Shown piece by piece: positions 1-9,070 of a DNA stretch of 64,000 nt (its first letter is position 1; each line of letters starts with the position of its first letter). The notes below the pieces were generated by a model. The model was not told the origin of the DNA and made no database searches. It saw only the letters and a program-made list of their open reading frames with translations. A program made the translations under genes and the position numbers. The DNA lies in the NCBI RefSeq assembly GCF_007678455.1, contig NZ_VEEP01000002.1:43535-107534 (forward strand), written 5' to 3'. This DNA comes from Cytobacillus oceanisediminis 2691 (lineage in GTDB: Bacteria; Bacillota; Bacilli; Bacillales; Cytobacillaceae).

Positions 1-170
1 AGGGCACCTTTCTCTCCTTTTCGTACCCTTATACACGTGTTTCCCTTCCCATAAGGGCACCTTTCTCTCCTTTTCGTACCCTTATACACGTGTTTCCCTT
101 CCCATAAGGGCACCTTTCTCTCCTTTTCGTGCGCTTATACTGGAGTTTCCCTTCTCATAAGGGCACCTTT
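1..170. repeat. 53-bp tandem repeat array with inverted CCCTTAT/ATAAGGG arms
   Basis: AGGGCACCTTTCTCTCC begins at 1, 54, 107 and 160, an exact 53-bp period, and the array probably continues beyond the left edge. Inside each unit CCCTTAT is followed after about 18 bases by ATAAGGG, so each unit can form a hairpin. The same arm pair and period occur in the array at 25488-26450, although the spacer sequences differ. It lies just downstream of the acyl-CoA ligase that ends at 216. No coding potential is seen. Confidence 0.93.
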
Positions 171-215
171 ATGAACTAATCGCACCCACAAGCAGCACTT
201 TCCCGTTATTATTCA

Positions 216-1835
216 TTATGAATTCTGCACCAGATGGTCTTTCAATTGGTCCCTCAATGCCCGCTTCAGGAATTTTCCGACGGAGGTTTTCGGGATTTCT
301 TCCATAAACACTACATCATCTGGCAGCCACCACTTGGCGAACTGGGGTGCAATGAATTCTAGCAGCTCATCCTTGTCGACCTGACCTTTGTATTGCTCAT
401 TAAGGACGACACAGGCAATCGGGCGTTCCTGCCATTGTTCATGTGGAACGGCTACGACACTTGCTTCGAACACGGCATCATGCGCCATAAGGGCGTTTTC
501 AAGGTCAACGGATGAGATCCATTCGCCCCCGCTCTTGATTAAGTCCTTTGTCCGGTCAACAAGCTTGATGACGCCTTCTTCATCCACTGTGGCGACATCG
601 CCTGTATAAAGCCAGCCATCACGGAATGCATCTGCTGATCGTTCATCTTTATAATATTCGTCCGCAATCCATGGCCCCCGCAGCAGCAGTTCTCCCATTT
701 CTTCTCCATCCCACTTTACTTCACCATTTCCTCCGATGACTTTCATCTCCAGGCCAGGAACGAGCAGCCCCTGCTTTGAACGGATGTCGAGGATTTCATC
801 TTCCTCTAGCCCAACCTGATAGCTCTTCAAACGGGAAACTGTTGCCAGGGGAGTGGTTTCAGTCATGCCATATGCGTGCAGGAACGGGATTTTGTACTTC
901 GTTTCGAATGCTTTGATCATGCCGCGCGGTGCAGCAGAACCTCCGCAAACAATCGATCTGAGCGATGATGTATCATAGCTTCCTTTTTCAAGTTCATTCA
1001 GCAGGCCTAGCCAGATTGTCGGTACTCCTGCGGTGAAGGTGACCTTCTCCTGTTCAATCAAATCTGCCAGCAGCTTCGGGGTGAACAGCGGGCCGGGAAG
1101 CACCTGGGTCGAACCGAACCATGTCGCGGCGAAAGGCAGACCCCAGGCATTGGCATGAAACATCGGGACAACCGGCAGGACGACATCTGTTTCCGATAAT
1201 GCAGCAGTATCAGCCAGACCAAACGCGAAACTGTGGAGTACGATACCTCTATGGGAGTAAACAACCCCCTTTGGGTTGCCGGTTGTGGCTGAAGTGTAGC
1301 ACATTCCCGCCGGATCATTTTCATCTAAATCTTTTAGGAATTCAAACTCTGGACTTGATTCCCGCAATAATTCTTCATATGAATAGACAGGTTCCAATGT
1401 TGTTTCCGGCAGCTCGTCTTTGTCGGTCATGATGATATATGCTTCCACCGTTTTAAATTGATCCTTGCTCCGCTCAATCAACGGCACAAGATCCTCATCG
1501 ACAAGCAAAACCTTGTCCTCAGCATGATTGATAATATATGAGACATGCTCGGGAGATAGTCGGATATTGATCGTATGGAGCACAGCTCCCATCCCAGGTG
1601 CAGCAAAATAAACTTCCAGGTGACGATGGTGGTTCCAGGCAAAAGTGCCGACACGGTCACCTTTTTCGATACCAAGCTTTTCAAGCGCGCTGGCAAGTCT
1701 GCGGGTCCGCTCGCCAATTTCCTTGTAGGTGAATTGGTGAATACCTGATAGTGTCCTCGACACTACCTGCTTTTTCGGGAAAAACTTTTCTGCTCTTTCC
1801 AAAAGAGATCCTACTGTCAATGGAACATTCATCAT
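216..1835 (-). CDS. AMP-forming fatty acyl-CoA ligase (AlkK-like)
   Basis: Activates a carboxylic acid to its CoA thioester through an acyl-adenylate, in the cytoplasm. The 539-residue protein is full length for the ANL superfamily. The P-loop-like motif reads YTSATTGNPKG near residue 180, with Ala in place of the usual Gly after TS. It is followed by YGMTETTP and the hinge region LYTGDVATVDEEG with the A8 motif SGGEWISS. The C-terminal lysine motif is KTSVGKFLKR. The overall pattern resembles medium/long-chain AlkK-type ligases. It is the last gene of a minus-strand catabolic block, 24 bp after the CoA-transferase gene. The chain length of the substrate cannot be read from sequence. Two adjacent ATG codons could serve as start. 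Confidence 0.92.
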   Translation of the reverse strand: MMNVPLTVGSLLERAEKFFPKKQVVSRTLSGIHQFTYKEIGERTRRLASALEKLGIEKGDRVGTFAWNHHRHLEVYFAAPGMGAVLHTINIRLSPEHVSYIINHAEDKVLLVDEDLVPLIERSKDQFKTVEAYIIMTDKDELPETTLEPVYSYEELLRESSPEFEFLKDLDENDPAGMCYTSATTGNPKGVVYSHRGIVLHSFAFGLADTAALSETDVVLPVVPMFHANAWGLPFAATWFGSTQVLPGPLFTPKLLADLIEQEKVTFTAGVPTIWLGLLNELEKGSYDTSSLRSIVCGGSAAPRGMIKAFETKYKIPFLHAYGMTETTPLATVSRLKSYQVGLEEDEILDIRSKQGLLVPGLEMKVIGGNGEVKWDGEEMGELLLRGPWIADEYYKDERSADAFRDGWLYTGDVATVDEEGVIKLVDRTKDLIKSGGEWISSVDLENALMAHDAVFEASVVAVPHEQWQERPIACVVLNEQYKGQVDKDELLEFIAPQFAKWWLPDDVVFMEEIPKTSVGKFLKRALRDQLKDHLVQNS

Positions 1836-1859
1836 AACCGTCCATTCCCCTTCCGCTCA

Positions 1860-2954
1860 CTAAGAATTCTTATTTAACCTGATTTCTGCACCTAGCCACT
1901 CTTTTATAATTTCTTCTGTCTGTTCTCCTTTTTCAGGAGAGGACGTACTCTCCCGCGCTGGCAAATCGCCATGCATTTTAATTTGGCCTTCTGGCAGGAT
2001 GAAGCTCTTTTCCTTCCAATATGGATAGTCCGACAACTCGCCTGCCTCAAGGACAGGGGTCAGGCAGCAGTCAACTTCCATGCCGAATCCCGCCCACTCT
2101 GACAACGATTTGCTTTTAAACAACTGAACAAGCTCCAGGTAGACAGGATTGGATTCTTCCGGTTTGGAATAATGCGCAGGCTGCCAATCCGGATGGCCAA
2201 CAGCATGGCAAAAATTACTCCAAAATTTTGGTTCTAGAGCCCCAAGGCTGACATAGCGCCCGTCCTTGGTTTCGTAAATCCCATAGCCGATGACAGTACC
2301 GTTCAGGACTGAAACGCCATGCTGGTATCCCGTCTCTTTTTCGATCAGCACATGATTCGCCATCAGGGAAGCCATACTGTCGGCAATCGCGATACAGTGA
2401 TAGCTTCCCTCTCCAGTTCTCCCCCTTGCTACCAGCGCTGCGAGAATCCGTTCACTCGCAGCCAATCCCCCGATATAGTCGGAAAAAGTATGGGTTGGAT
2501 GAACCGGCCTTCCTGTACTGTCCTTCAACTGGGCCAAAGCCCCGCTCAAGCTCATGTAATTCAGGTCATGGCTGCCGAGTCCGCTCATTTCTCCACCTGA
2601 ACCGTAGCCGGTCACCGAGCAATAGATGATGGCCGGGTTGTGCTTTTTTACGTCCCCATAGCCAAGACCCAGCTTTTCCATCACTCCTGGTCTGAAGCTT
2701 TCAACTATGACATCCGCCTCCGCAAGCAAATCAAGGGCAAGCATTTTTCCTTCCGTCTGCTTCAAATCGATTACGATGCTTTTTTTACCGCGGTTATGGG
2801 CGTTGAAGACATATCCTTGTCCAGTGTTCCTTGCCGGGTCTCCGCCGGGTGCTTCAACCTTGACAATCTCCGCCCCAAGTTCCGCCAGCCTCAGGGTTGC
2901 AAAAGGGCCCGGGATATAATTCGTGAAGTCGACGATTTTAATACCATTCAACAT
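1860..2954 (-). CDS. CaiB/BaiF family (class III) CoA-transferase or alpha-methylacyl-CoA racemase
   Basis: Family members either move CoA between acids or epimerise 2-methylacyl-CoA through an enolate. The 364-residue length fits the racemase-like subgroup. Visible signatures are the N-terminal GIKIVDFTNYIPGPFAT, the VESFRPGVMEKLGLGY segment, SHDLNYMSLSGAL and a probable catalytic Asp in FSDYIGGLAAS near residue 160. It lies between two acyl-CoA ligase genes (18 bp from the upstream one), which fits breakdown of methyl-branched acids. Racemase versus transferase activity cannot be decided from sequence, and the specificity is inference. Confidence 0.88.
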   Translation of the reverse strand: MLNGIKIVDFTNYIPGPFATLRLAELGAEIVKVEAPGGDPARNTGQGYVFNAHNRGKKSIVIDLKQTEGKMLALDLLAEADVIVESFRPGVMEKLGLGYGDVKKHNPAIIYCSVTGYGSGGEMSGLGSHDLNYMSLSGALAQLKDSTGRPVHPTHTFSDYIGGLAASERILAALVARGRTGEGSYHCIAIADSMASLMANHVLIEKETGYQHGVSVLNGTVIGYGIYETKDGRYVSLGALEPKFWSNFCHAVGHPDWQPAHYSKPEESNPVYLELVQLFKSKSLSEWAGFGMEVDCCLTPVLEAGELSDYPYWKEKSFILPEGQIKMHGDLPARESTSSPEKGEQTEEIIKEWLGAEIRLNKNS

Positions 2955-2972
2955 GATTGAAAATCCTTTCCA

Positions 2973-4544
2973 CTAAGTCGGCTGTCCTTTTGAAAACAAT
3001 TCCTCCATTTGCTTGCGCAGCATGAATTTCTGGATTTTCCCGCTCGCATTCCGTGGCAGTGCCTCAACGAACAGATACTTGCGCGGGCGTTTGTAATTTG
3101 CCAGGCTGTCACTGTTTTTGCACCATTCATCCAACGCTTCTTCCGTTACCTGCAGATCTTTTTTCACGACAAAGGCTGTTACAGATTCACCCCAGCGGTC
3201 ATCCGGCTGCCCGACAATCGCCACATCAAGCACACCTTCATGGGCATGGAGAACATCCTCGACCTCGCGAGGATAAATATTTTCACCGCCGCTGATGATC
3301 ATGTCATCCACCCTGTCCTTCACCCACAGATAACCCTCTTCATCGAGGTAGCCAATATCACCTGAATGGTACCAGCCCTTGTACATCGCTTTTTCTGTTG
3401 CTTCTTCACGATTGAAATAGCCTGACATCATGCATGGACCATGGACGATGATTTCACCGCTTTCGCCAGGCGGAAGGACGTCTTCGGGATCGGACGGTCC
3501 ATCCTCATTCGGGCGGACAATCCGGATTTCGTGGTTCAGGCATGCCTGGCCAGCAGCACCTGCTTTTGTCAGCTGGTCTTCCTCAGAAAGAAAGGTGATG
3601 GCCGGTCCCATTTCCGTCATCCCATACGCCTGGACAAGCTTGATGCCAAGCTGATCATGGCAGGCATGGACAAGGGACGGTGCCATCGGGGCGGCTCCAT
3701 ACAATCCCAGCTTCAGGCTTTCGATATTATAGTCTGATAGCTTCTCCTGTAGAAGCATATTCCACATTGTTGGAGCGGCAAAGAACTTCGTGATTTTCTC
3801 CGAATCAATCAGCTCGAGTACTTTCTTTGGAGCGAATTGATGGAGGATGACATTGCTGCCGCCGACATGGATTCTAGGCAGGAAGGCGCAATGCAGTTCA
3901 GCGCAGTGAAACATTGGCGCAGTCACCAATCCTTTATCATTCGCACCCAGTTTAGTTGAACCGACAACAATCATACTCTGCTCAACCATATTGCGATGCT
4001 TGTGCATGACTCCTTTTGGCCTCCCAGTCGTACCGCTTGTGTACATAATTGCGTATAGGTCATTTTCATTCACTTCAACTTGAACCTGCTTCGTATCTGC
4101 CGCATTTACTTTTTCATGGTAGCTCTGGGCATAATCAGGCGTATCTTCGTCGATATACCAGAAAGAGATATGCGGGAACCTGTTTTCAATCGAAGCAATG
4201 ACCGGTTCCACCGCTTTCTCAAAAAGGACAACCTTCGGCGCAGCGTCTCCCAGGATGAACGCAACCTCTTCCCCCAGCAGCCTGAAATTGATAGGATTGA
4301 AGACTGCGCCAATCTTAGCACATGCAAAAAACGCTGTGCCCAGCTCCTCAGTATTGAAAGTGAATGTTGATACACGGTCCCCCTTCTTCACTCCTTCAGC
4401 AAGAAGCGCATTGGCGAGCCTGTTCACCTCGTCATTCCATTCACTGTACGTAAAGCGGACATTCTTGCGGACATCATAGAGGGCTTCCTTGTTCGGGAAC
4501 TTCATTACGGTCAGGTCAAAAATCTTGCCGATCGTTGTGCTCAT
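2973..4544 (-). CDS. AMP-forming acyl-CoA ligase
   Basis: A second ANL-superfamily acid-CoA ligase of about 523 residues. It has YTSGTTGRPKG near residue 175, YGMTEMGP, HSGDIGYLDEEG, the A8 motif SGGENIYPREVE and the C-terminal catalytic lysine in PRNASGKIQKF. An upstream in-frame ATG at 4550 sits one base after AGGAGG, too close for initiation. The ATG at 4544 has seven bases of spacing and is preferred. It follows the 52-bp repeat array at about 4600-4850 and is the first gene of the distal half of the catabolic block, so it may be read through from the sigma-54 promoter or have its own start. Confidence 0.92.
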   Translation of the reverse strand: MSTTIGKIFDLTVMKFPNKEALYDVRKNVRFTYSEWNDEVNRLANALLAEGVKKGDRVSTFTFNTEELGTAFFACAKIGAVFNPINFRLLGEEVAFILGDAAPKVVLFEKAVEPVIASIENRFPHISFWYIDEDTPDYAQSYHEKVNAADTKQVQVEVNENDLYAIMYTSGTTGRPKGVMHKHRNMVEQSMIVVGSTKLGANDKGLVTAPMFHCAELHCAFLPRIHVGGSNVILHQFAPKKVLELIDSEKITKFFAAPTMWNMLLQEKLSDYNIESLKLGLYGAAPMAPSLVHACHDQLGIKLVQAYGMTEMGPAITFLSEEDQLTKAGAAGQACLNHEIRIVRPNEDGPSDPEDVLPPGESGEIIVHGPCMMSGYFNREEATEKAMYKGWYHSGDIGYLDEEGYLWVKDRVDDMIISGGENIYPREVEDVLHAHEGVLDVAIVGQPDDRWGESVTAFVVKKDLQVTEEALDEWCKNSDSLANYKRPRKYLFVEALPRNASGKIQKFMLRKQMEELFSKGQPT

Positions 4545-4599
4545 TTGCATTCCTCCTAATAAAATGTCGTTTTATGCTTTTCAGAGTAGCTGTATATGG

Positions 4600-4850
4600 A
4601 AGTTCCATTGGTGACCTATTCTTTCTCTTTTCTGCTGTTTTCAGGCGCCAATGGACCTCATTGGTGACCTGTCTTTCCTTTTTCTGCTGTTTTCGGGCAC
4701 CAATGGACCTTATTGGTGACCTCTTTTTCCTTTTTCTGCTGTTTTCGGGCGCCAATAGACCTCATTGGTGACCCTTTTCCCTTTTTCCGCTGTTTTCAGG
4801 CGCCAATAGACCTTATTGGTGACCTGTTTTTCTATTTTCTGTGAACTTCG
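4600..4850. repeat. 51-53-bp repeat array with CCAAT/ATTGG hairpins
   Basis: GTGACC recurs at 4611, 4664, 4716, 4768 and 4819, giving spacings of 53, 52, 52 and 51. Each unit carries CCAATGGACCTCATTGG or a close variant (arms CCAAT and ATTGG) and a pyrimidine-rich TTTCTGCTGTTTTC tract. The array fills the gap between the thiolase gene and the downstream ligase gene inside the catabolic block. The short open frames on both strands here are repeat artefacts. Confidence 0.93.
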
Positions 4851-4876
4851 AGCATCAATGAGTATTTAGGAATCTA

Positions 4877-6031
4877 TTAATCTAACCGCTCAATTATGGT
4901 GGCGTTCGCCATGCCATGTCCTTCGCACATTGTTTGCAGGCCATATCGGCCGCCGGTACGCTCCAGTTCGTGCATCATCGAAATCATCAGGCGGGCGCCG
5001 CTTGCTCCAAGAGGGTGACCGAGCGCAATTGCCCCTCCATTCGGATTCAGCTTCGCTGGGTCTGCGCCTGTTTCCTTCAGCCATGCCATCGGGACAGGTG
5101 CGAACGCTTCATTGACTTCGAATACATCGATGTCCTCAAGCTTTAGCCCGGCTTTTTTGAGGACCTTTTCTGTGGCAGGAATCGGGCCTGTCAGCATCAG
5201 TGTCGGGTCTGAACCTACCACTACCCTGGTGTGGACCTTGAAGCGCGGTTTCAAGCCAAGCTCTTCTGCTTTTTCACGGCTCATCAACAGCAGCGCTCCT
5301 GCTCCGTCACTGATCTGGCTCGAGTTCCCTGCATGGATGACACCATCCTCTTTAAACACCGTTTTCAGCCCGGCCAACACTTCAGGTGTCGTTCCTTCAC
5401 GCGGCCCTGAGTCCTCCGTCATCGAAATCGTTTCACCATTTTCTAGTGTGACCTCCATCGGCATGATTTCTTTTTCAAAATAACCTTCAGCCTGCGCCTT
5501 CAAAGCCCGGCGGTGGCTTTCCGCAGAGAATTCATCAAGCTCCCGGCGGGTAAAACCGTATTTCTCCGCAATCCGTTCTGCTGATAGTCCTTGATGGATC
5601 ATCTCGTATTGTTCTCTTAATTTAGGACTGAAAGGGTTGGCGTCCTGGTAATTCGACCCCATTGGAACACGGGTCATATTTTCAACGCCGCCGGCAATGA
5701 CGACATCCATGTCCCCCGAAAGAATCGCCTGGGCAGCAAAATGGACTGCCTGCTGACTGGATCCGCATTGGCGGTCAATGGTCGTTCCTGGAACTTCAAT
5801 CGGGAAACCAGCAGTCAAAGCGGCTACCCTGGCAATATCTCCGGCCTGTTCTCCTGACTGTGTCACACAGCCAAAGATGACATCTTCCACCAGTCCCGCA
5901 TCAATCCCAGCCCGCTTCACAACCTCTTTCAAAACTCCTGCAGCCAGTTCATCCGGCCTGATATCCTTTAACAACCCTTTTCTCCTGCCGACAGGTGTCC
6001 TGACGGCTTCGACGATTACCACTTCACGCAT
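4877..6031 (-). CDS. Acetyl-CoA C-acyltransferase (thiolase)
   Basis: Catalyses the thiolytic last step of beta-oxidation, 3-ketoacyl-CoA plus CoA to acetyl-CoA and a shortened acyl-CoA. The 384-residue length is normal for thiolase. The nucleophile Cys lies in DRQCGSSQQAVHFA near residue 88. Other conserved segments are VNEAFAPVPMAWL, GGAIALGHPLGASGARL and a C-terminal Cys in TMCEGHGMANA, where many thiolases have CIGGGQG. It starts 31 bp after the acyl-CoA dehydrogenase stop, and a GAAAGGAAG ribosome site precedes the ATG. It belongs to the sigma-54-controlled block. Confidence 0.95.
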   Translation of the reverse strand: MREVVIVEAVRTPVGRRKGLLKDIRPDELAAGVLKEVVKRAGIDAGLVEDVIFGCVTQSGEQAGDIARVAALTAGFPIEVPGTTIDRQCGSSQQAVHFAAQAILSGDMDVVIAGGVENMTRVPMGSNYQDANPFSPKLREQYEMIHQGLSAERIAEKYGFTRRELDEFSAESHRRALKAQAEGYFEKEIMPMEVTLENGETISMTEDSGPREGTTPEVLAGLKTVFKEDGVIHAGNSSQISDGAGALLLMSREKAEELGLKPRFKVHTRVVVGSDPTLMLTGPIPATEKVLKKAGLKLEDIDVFEVNEAFAPVPMAWLKETGADPAKLNPNGGAIALGHPLGASGARLMISMMHELERTGGRYGLQTMCEGHGMANATIIERLD

Positions 6032-6062
6032 GCTTCATCTTCCTTTCTGATTTTCTGTTAGT

Positions 6063-7208
6063 CTATAATCCAAGGTTTTTAGCAATGATAGTTTTCATGA
6101 TTTCGTTTGTCCCGGCATAGATGCTGGCAACTGGAATATCACGGAATCTTCTCGCGATCTCGTATTCTTCCATATATCCATAACCGCCATGCAGCTGCAT
6201 GCAGTCCGCGGCAATTTTCCTCGCGCTGTCTGTCAGCTTCCACTTCGCCATCGATACCTTTGTGACCACATCCTTGCCCTCGATATGCTCGGCAATCAGC
6301 TGGTCAAGGAAAGCTCTGCCCATTTCGATTTCTGTCGCCATCTCAACAATCTTGAATTGCGTGTTTTGAAATTTGCTGACAGGTTTGCCAAAGGCTTCAC
6401 GGCTTTTGACATACTCTATCGTCTGCTTGAGCATGACCTCAGACGCTGTCTGTGCCGCAATCGCAACCAGAAGGCGTTCCTGCTGAAGCTTTTCCATTAA
6501 ATAGAGGAATCCCTTACCTTCCTCACCCAACAGATTCTCCTTAGGTACCCGGCAATCCTCGAATATGAGCTCTGCCGTATCCTGGCAGTGAAGCCCAACC
6601 TTATTCAGTTTCCTCCCTCGTGAAAAACCTGGTGTGTCACGCTCAACGACAAGCAAGCTGACTCCTTTATGCTTCGGGTTCGCTTTAGGATCGGTTTTAC
6701 AGGCAACGACAATCAAATCAGATTGGATGCCGTTGGTGATGAAGGTTTTTTGCCCATTTAGAATATAGTGGTCACCATCAAGGATTGCTGTCGTCTGGAT
6801 ATTCGCCAGATCCGAACCGGTACCCGGCTCTGTCATCGCAATCGCGGTAATGATCTCGCCAGTCGTACATTTTGGCAGCCAGCGTTTTTTCTGTTCATCT
6901 GTTCCATATGCGGTGATATACGGAACAACAATGTCATTATGCAGCCCTACGCCAACAAGGCCTGAGCCTACCCGCTCGAGCTCTTCATTGATGACAACCG
7001 CGAAGCCCCAGTCTACTTCACTGCCGCCGTATTCCTCATCAATATCGGGGCATAGATAGCCCTGTTCGCCCATCTTCTCCCAGAACGAGCGCGGAATCAT
7101 CCGCTCCTCCTCCCACTGGCCGTAGAAAGGATAGGCTTCCTTCTCTAAAAACTTCCTAAGCGACCTGCGGAAAATTTCATGGTCATTCGTTAAATAAGGG
7201 TGTTTCAT
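6063..7208 (-). CDS. Acyl-CoA dehydrogenase
   Basis: FAD enzyme that introduces the alpha-beta double bond into acyl-CoA, with electrons passed to ETF. The 381 residues match the family. Signatures are AMTEPGTGSDLANIQT near residue 125, GQKTFITNG, QLHGGYGYMEEYEIARRFRD, and the C-terminal IYAGTNEIM segment, where the glutamate is in the usual catalytic-base position of short/medium-chain members. It is second in the operon, 29 bp after the ligase gene ending at 7238. No ETF genes or enoyl-CoA hydratase gene occur in the window. Confidence 0.95.
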   Translation of the reverse strand: MKHPYLTNDHEIFRRSLRKFLEKEAYPFYGQWEEERMIPRSFWEKMGEQGYLCPDIDEEYGGSEVDWGFAVVINEELERVGSGLVGVGLHNDIVVPYITAYGTDEQKKRWLPKCTTGEIITAIAMTEPGTGSDLANIQTTAILDGDHYILNGQKTFITNGIQSDLIVVACKTDPKANPKHKGVSLLVVERDTPGFSRGRKLNKVGLHCQDTAELIFEDCRVPKENLLGEEGKGFLYLMEKLQQERLLVAIAAQTASEVMLKQTIEYVKSREAFGKPVSKFQNTQFKIVEMATEIEMGRAFLDQLIAEHIEGKDVVTKVSMAKWKLTDSARKIAADCMQLHGGYGYMEEYEIARRFRDIPVASIYAGTNEIMKTIIAKNLGL

Positions 7209-7237
7209 TTTTTTATCTCCCTCTTTCTATCAAACTA

Positions 7238-8761
7238 TTAAAGTTTCACTTCATTCAGTTTCTGGCGAAGCTGATATTTCAGGATTTTACCTGAAGCATT
7301 CCTCGGCAATGCTTCTTCGATGAATATATTTCTCGGAACTTTATAGCCTGCAAGTTTTAGGCGGCAAAAGCTCTTAAGCTCTTGCTCATCAACAATTGCA
7401 CCCTTCTTAGGCACAATGACCGCACAAACAGCTTCGCCCCAAACTTCATCCGGGAGTCCGATGATTGCTGCCTCAAGTACAGCAGGATGTTCATAAAGGA
7501 CTTCTTCGACTTCAATTGAATAGACATTTTCCCCGCCGGAAATGATCATGTCTTTTTTCCGGTCAACGAGTGTGATATATCCGTTTTCATCGACTGTTGC
7601 CAGATCACCGGTATAAAGCCAGCCGTCTTTGATTGTTTTTGCCGTCTCTTCGGGCTTTTTATAGTATTCTTTCATAATCGATTCGCCTTTGATGATGAAC
7701 TCACCGACAGCACCAGGCTTGATATCCTTTCCTTCTTCATCCACCACCCTGGCTTCGGTGAGGAAAGCAGCTTTCCCTCCCTTTCCCAGATGGTGTTTAT
7801 GTCCCTCAGGACCAAGCAGGATGCCGCCAGGACCCGCTTCGGTCAGGCCGCACAAATTGTAAAATTGATCAGTCCTGAATAATTCCATGCTTTTCCGGAC
7901 GAGTTCCGGGGCCATCGGTGCAGCACCATAGCCGCATCTTTTAATCGATGATAGATCGTAATCCGCAGCATTTGGGACCTGCAGCATAAAGTTGTACATG
8001 GCAGGGACCCCAAAGAAGTGGGTGATTTTATGCTGTTGAATCGCCTGCAGGGTTGTGACCGGGTGGAATTCGCGATGGATGATATGGGTTGCTCCCAGTA
8101 CGACACCTGAAATCAGGAATAAATTAAGCTGTGCCGAGTGGAACAGCGGGGCGATGTGGAGGATACGTTCCTCCTGGTTAATGGCCATGCTGATCATCAT
8201 TGTCAGGCCAACATTGAATACTCGTTTATGGTCAAACAGTGCTCCTTTTGGCCTGCCGGTCGTCCCTGATGTATACAGGATTTCAAGGTCATCATCATCG
8301 CTAACATCAATTTGTGGATCAGTGATAGTTTTTGAAAGGACATTTTCGAATGAATGATGTCCAACTGCTTTTGGGGTTCCAGTCGTGATGACATGGGCTG
8401 CATTTGTTCCTTCACCTGCTGAAGTGATGATCTCCTCGAACTCATCATCGCAAATTACCAGCACAGTCCCGGACTGTTCCAGTATGTAATGAACCTCTGA
8501 GGCTGTCAGGCGGAAATTCACCGGCACAATGACCGCCCCGATTTTAGCACCTGCAAAAAATGCAAACACAAACTGATCAGAGTTCTTCATCATTAAAGCA
8601 ATTCTATCGCCTTTGTGAATCCCCAGACTGAGCAGCCCATGGGCAAGCTTGTTCACTTCCTCATTAAACTGCTGGTACGTAAAGCTCCTTCCCTCACACA
8701 CGATCGCAAGCTTCTCTGGTGTTTTCCTGGCATTTTGCGCTAAATATGACCCAATATCCAT
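7238..8761 (-). CDS. AMP-forming acyl-CoA ligase, first gene of the sigma-54 operon
   Basis: A 507-residue ANL acid-CoA ligase. YTSGTTGRPKG lies near residue 165, with CGLTEAGPGG, YTGDLATVDENGYI, the A8 motif SGGENVYSIEVEEV and PRNASGKILKYQLR after it. An AGGGGGGAAG ribosome site precedes the ATG. It is the promoter-proximal gene of the catabolic block: a -24/-12 promoter lies 50 bp upstream at 8811-8827 and a dyad activator site at 8888-8906. This makes it the likely first committed step for the inducing acid. The acid itself is not evident from sequence. Confidence 0.93.
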   Translation of the reverse strand: MDIGSYLAQNARKTPEKLAIVCEGRSFTYQQFNEEVNKLAHGLLSLGIHKGDRIALMMKNSDQFVFAFFAGAKIGAVIVPVNFRLTASEVHYILEQSGTVLVICDDEFEEIITSAGEGTNAAHVITTGTPKAVGHHSFENVLSKTITDPQIDVSDDDDLEILYTSGTTGRPKGALFDHKRVFNVGLTMMISMAINQEERILHIAPLFHSAQLNLFLISGVVLGATHIIHREFHPVTTLQAIQQHKITHFFGVPAMYNFMLQVPNAADYDLSSIKRCGYGAAPMAPELVRKSMELFRTDQFYNLCGLTEAGPGGILLGPEGHKHHLGKGGKAAFLTEARVVDEEGKDIKPGAVGEFIIKGESIMKEYYKKPEETAKTIKDGWLYTGDLATVDENGYITLVDRKKDMIISGGENVYSIEVEEVLYEHPAVLEAAIIGLPDEVWGEAVCAVIVPKKGAIVDEQELKSFCRLKLAGYKVPRNIFIEEALPRNASGKILKYQLRQKLNEVKL

Positions 8762-8810
8762 ATAAAGCTTCCCCCCTGGTTATATTAGAAAACGCATTCA
8801 TATTTTTATA

Positions 8811-8827
8811 TGCAATAATTATGCCAA
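8811..8827 (-). promoter_or_regulatory. Sigma-54 (-24/-12) promoter
   Basis: On the minus strand the sequence is TTGGCATAATTATTGCA. It has GG and GC exactly 11 bp apart as in the TTGGCACG-N4-TTGCA consensus, differing only at the CG after GGCA. It lies 50 bp upstream of the ligase ATG at 8761 and 60 bp from a dyad enhancer site, with a sigma-54 activator gene next door. Confidence 0.88.
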
Positions 8828-8887
8828 TTTTCTAAAAATGATAAATACGGTATTTCAAGGCAGGAATCGATATGAATGTAAATCATA

Positions 8888-8906
8888 GTGTCCGGAAATT
8901 GGACAC
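8888..8906. promoter_or_regulatory. Upstream activator site, GTGTCC-N7-GGACAC
   Basis: Perfect 6-bp arms, GTGTCC at 8888-8893 and GGACAC at 8901-8906. An extra GGACA half site begins at 8914. The same TGTCC-N7-GGACA layout recurs at 14176-14194, also upstream of a sigma-54 promoter. It is inferred to bind the regulator encoded at 9183-11231. Confidence 0.8.
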
Positions 8907-9070
8907 CATGGTTGGACATATAACGAGAAGGTTAATTCGACGGAATATCGCTTATAAAATTCAGCCTGACAACTTATCGAGTAGAAAATCCTGCCTTTTG
9001 GCTCATTTAATTATAAGGAGTCAACATAATTGGTGTTAAATCAGTTTTATAATTGATCCGTTATGGATAT

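Noticed and set aside
4516-4771. Open frames on both strands over the CCAAT array
   Set aside because: They translate the repeat unit itself and overlap the start of a real ligase gene.
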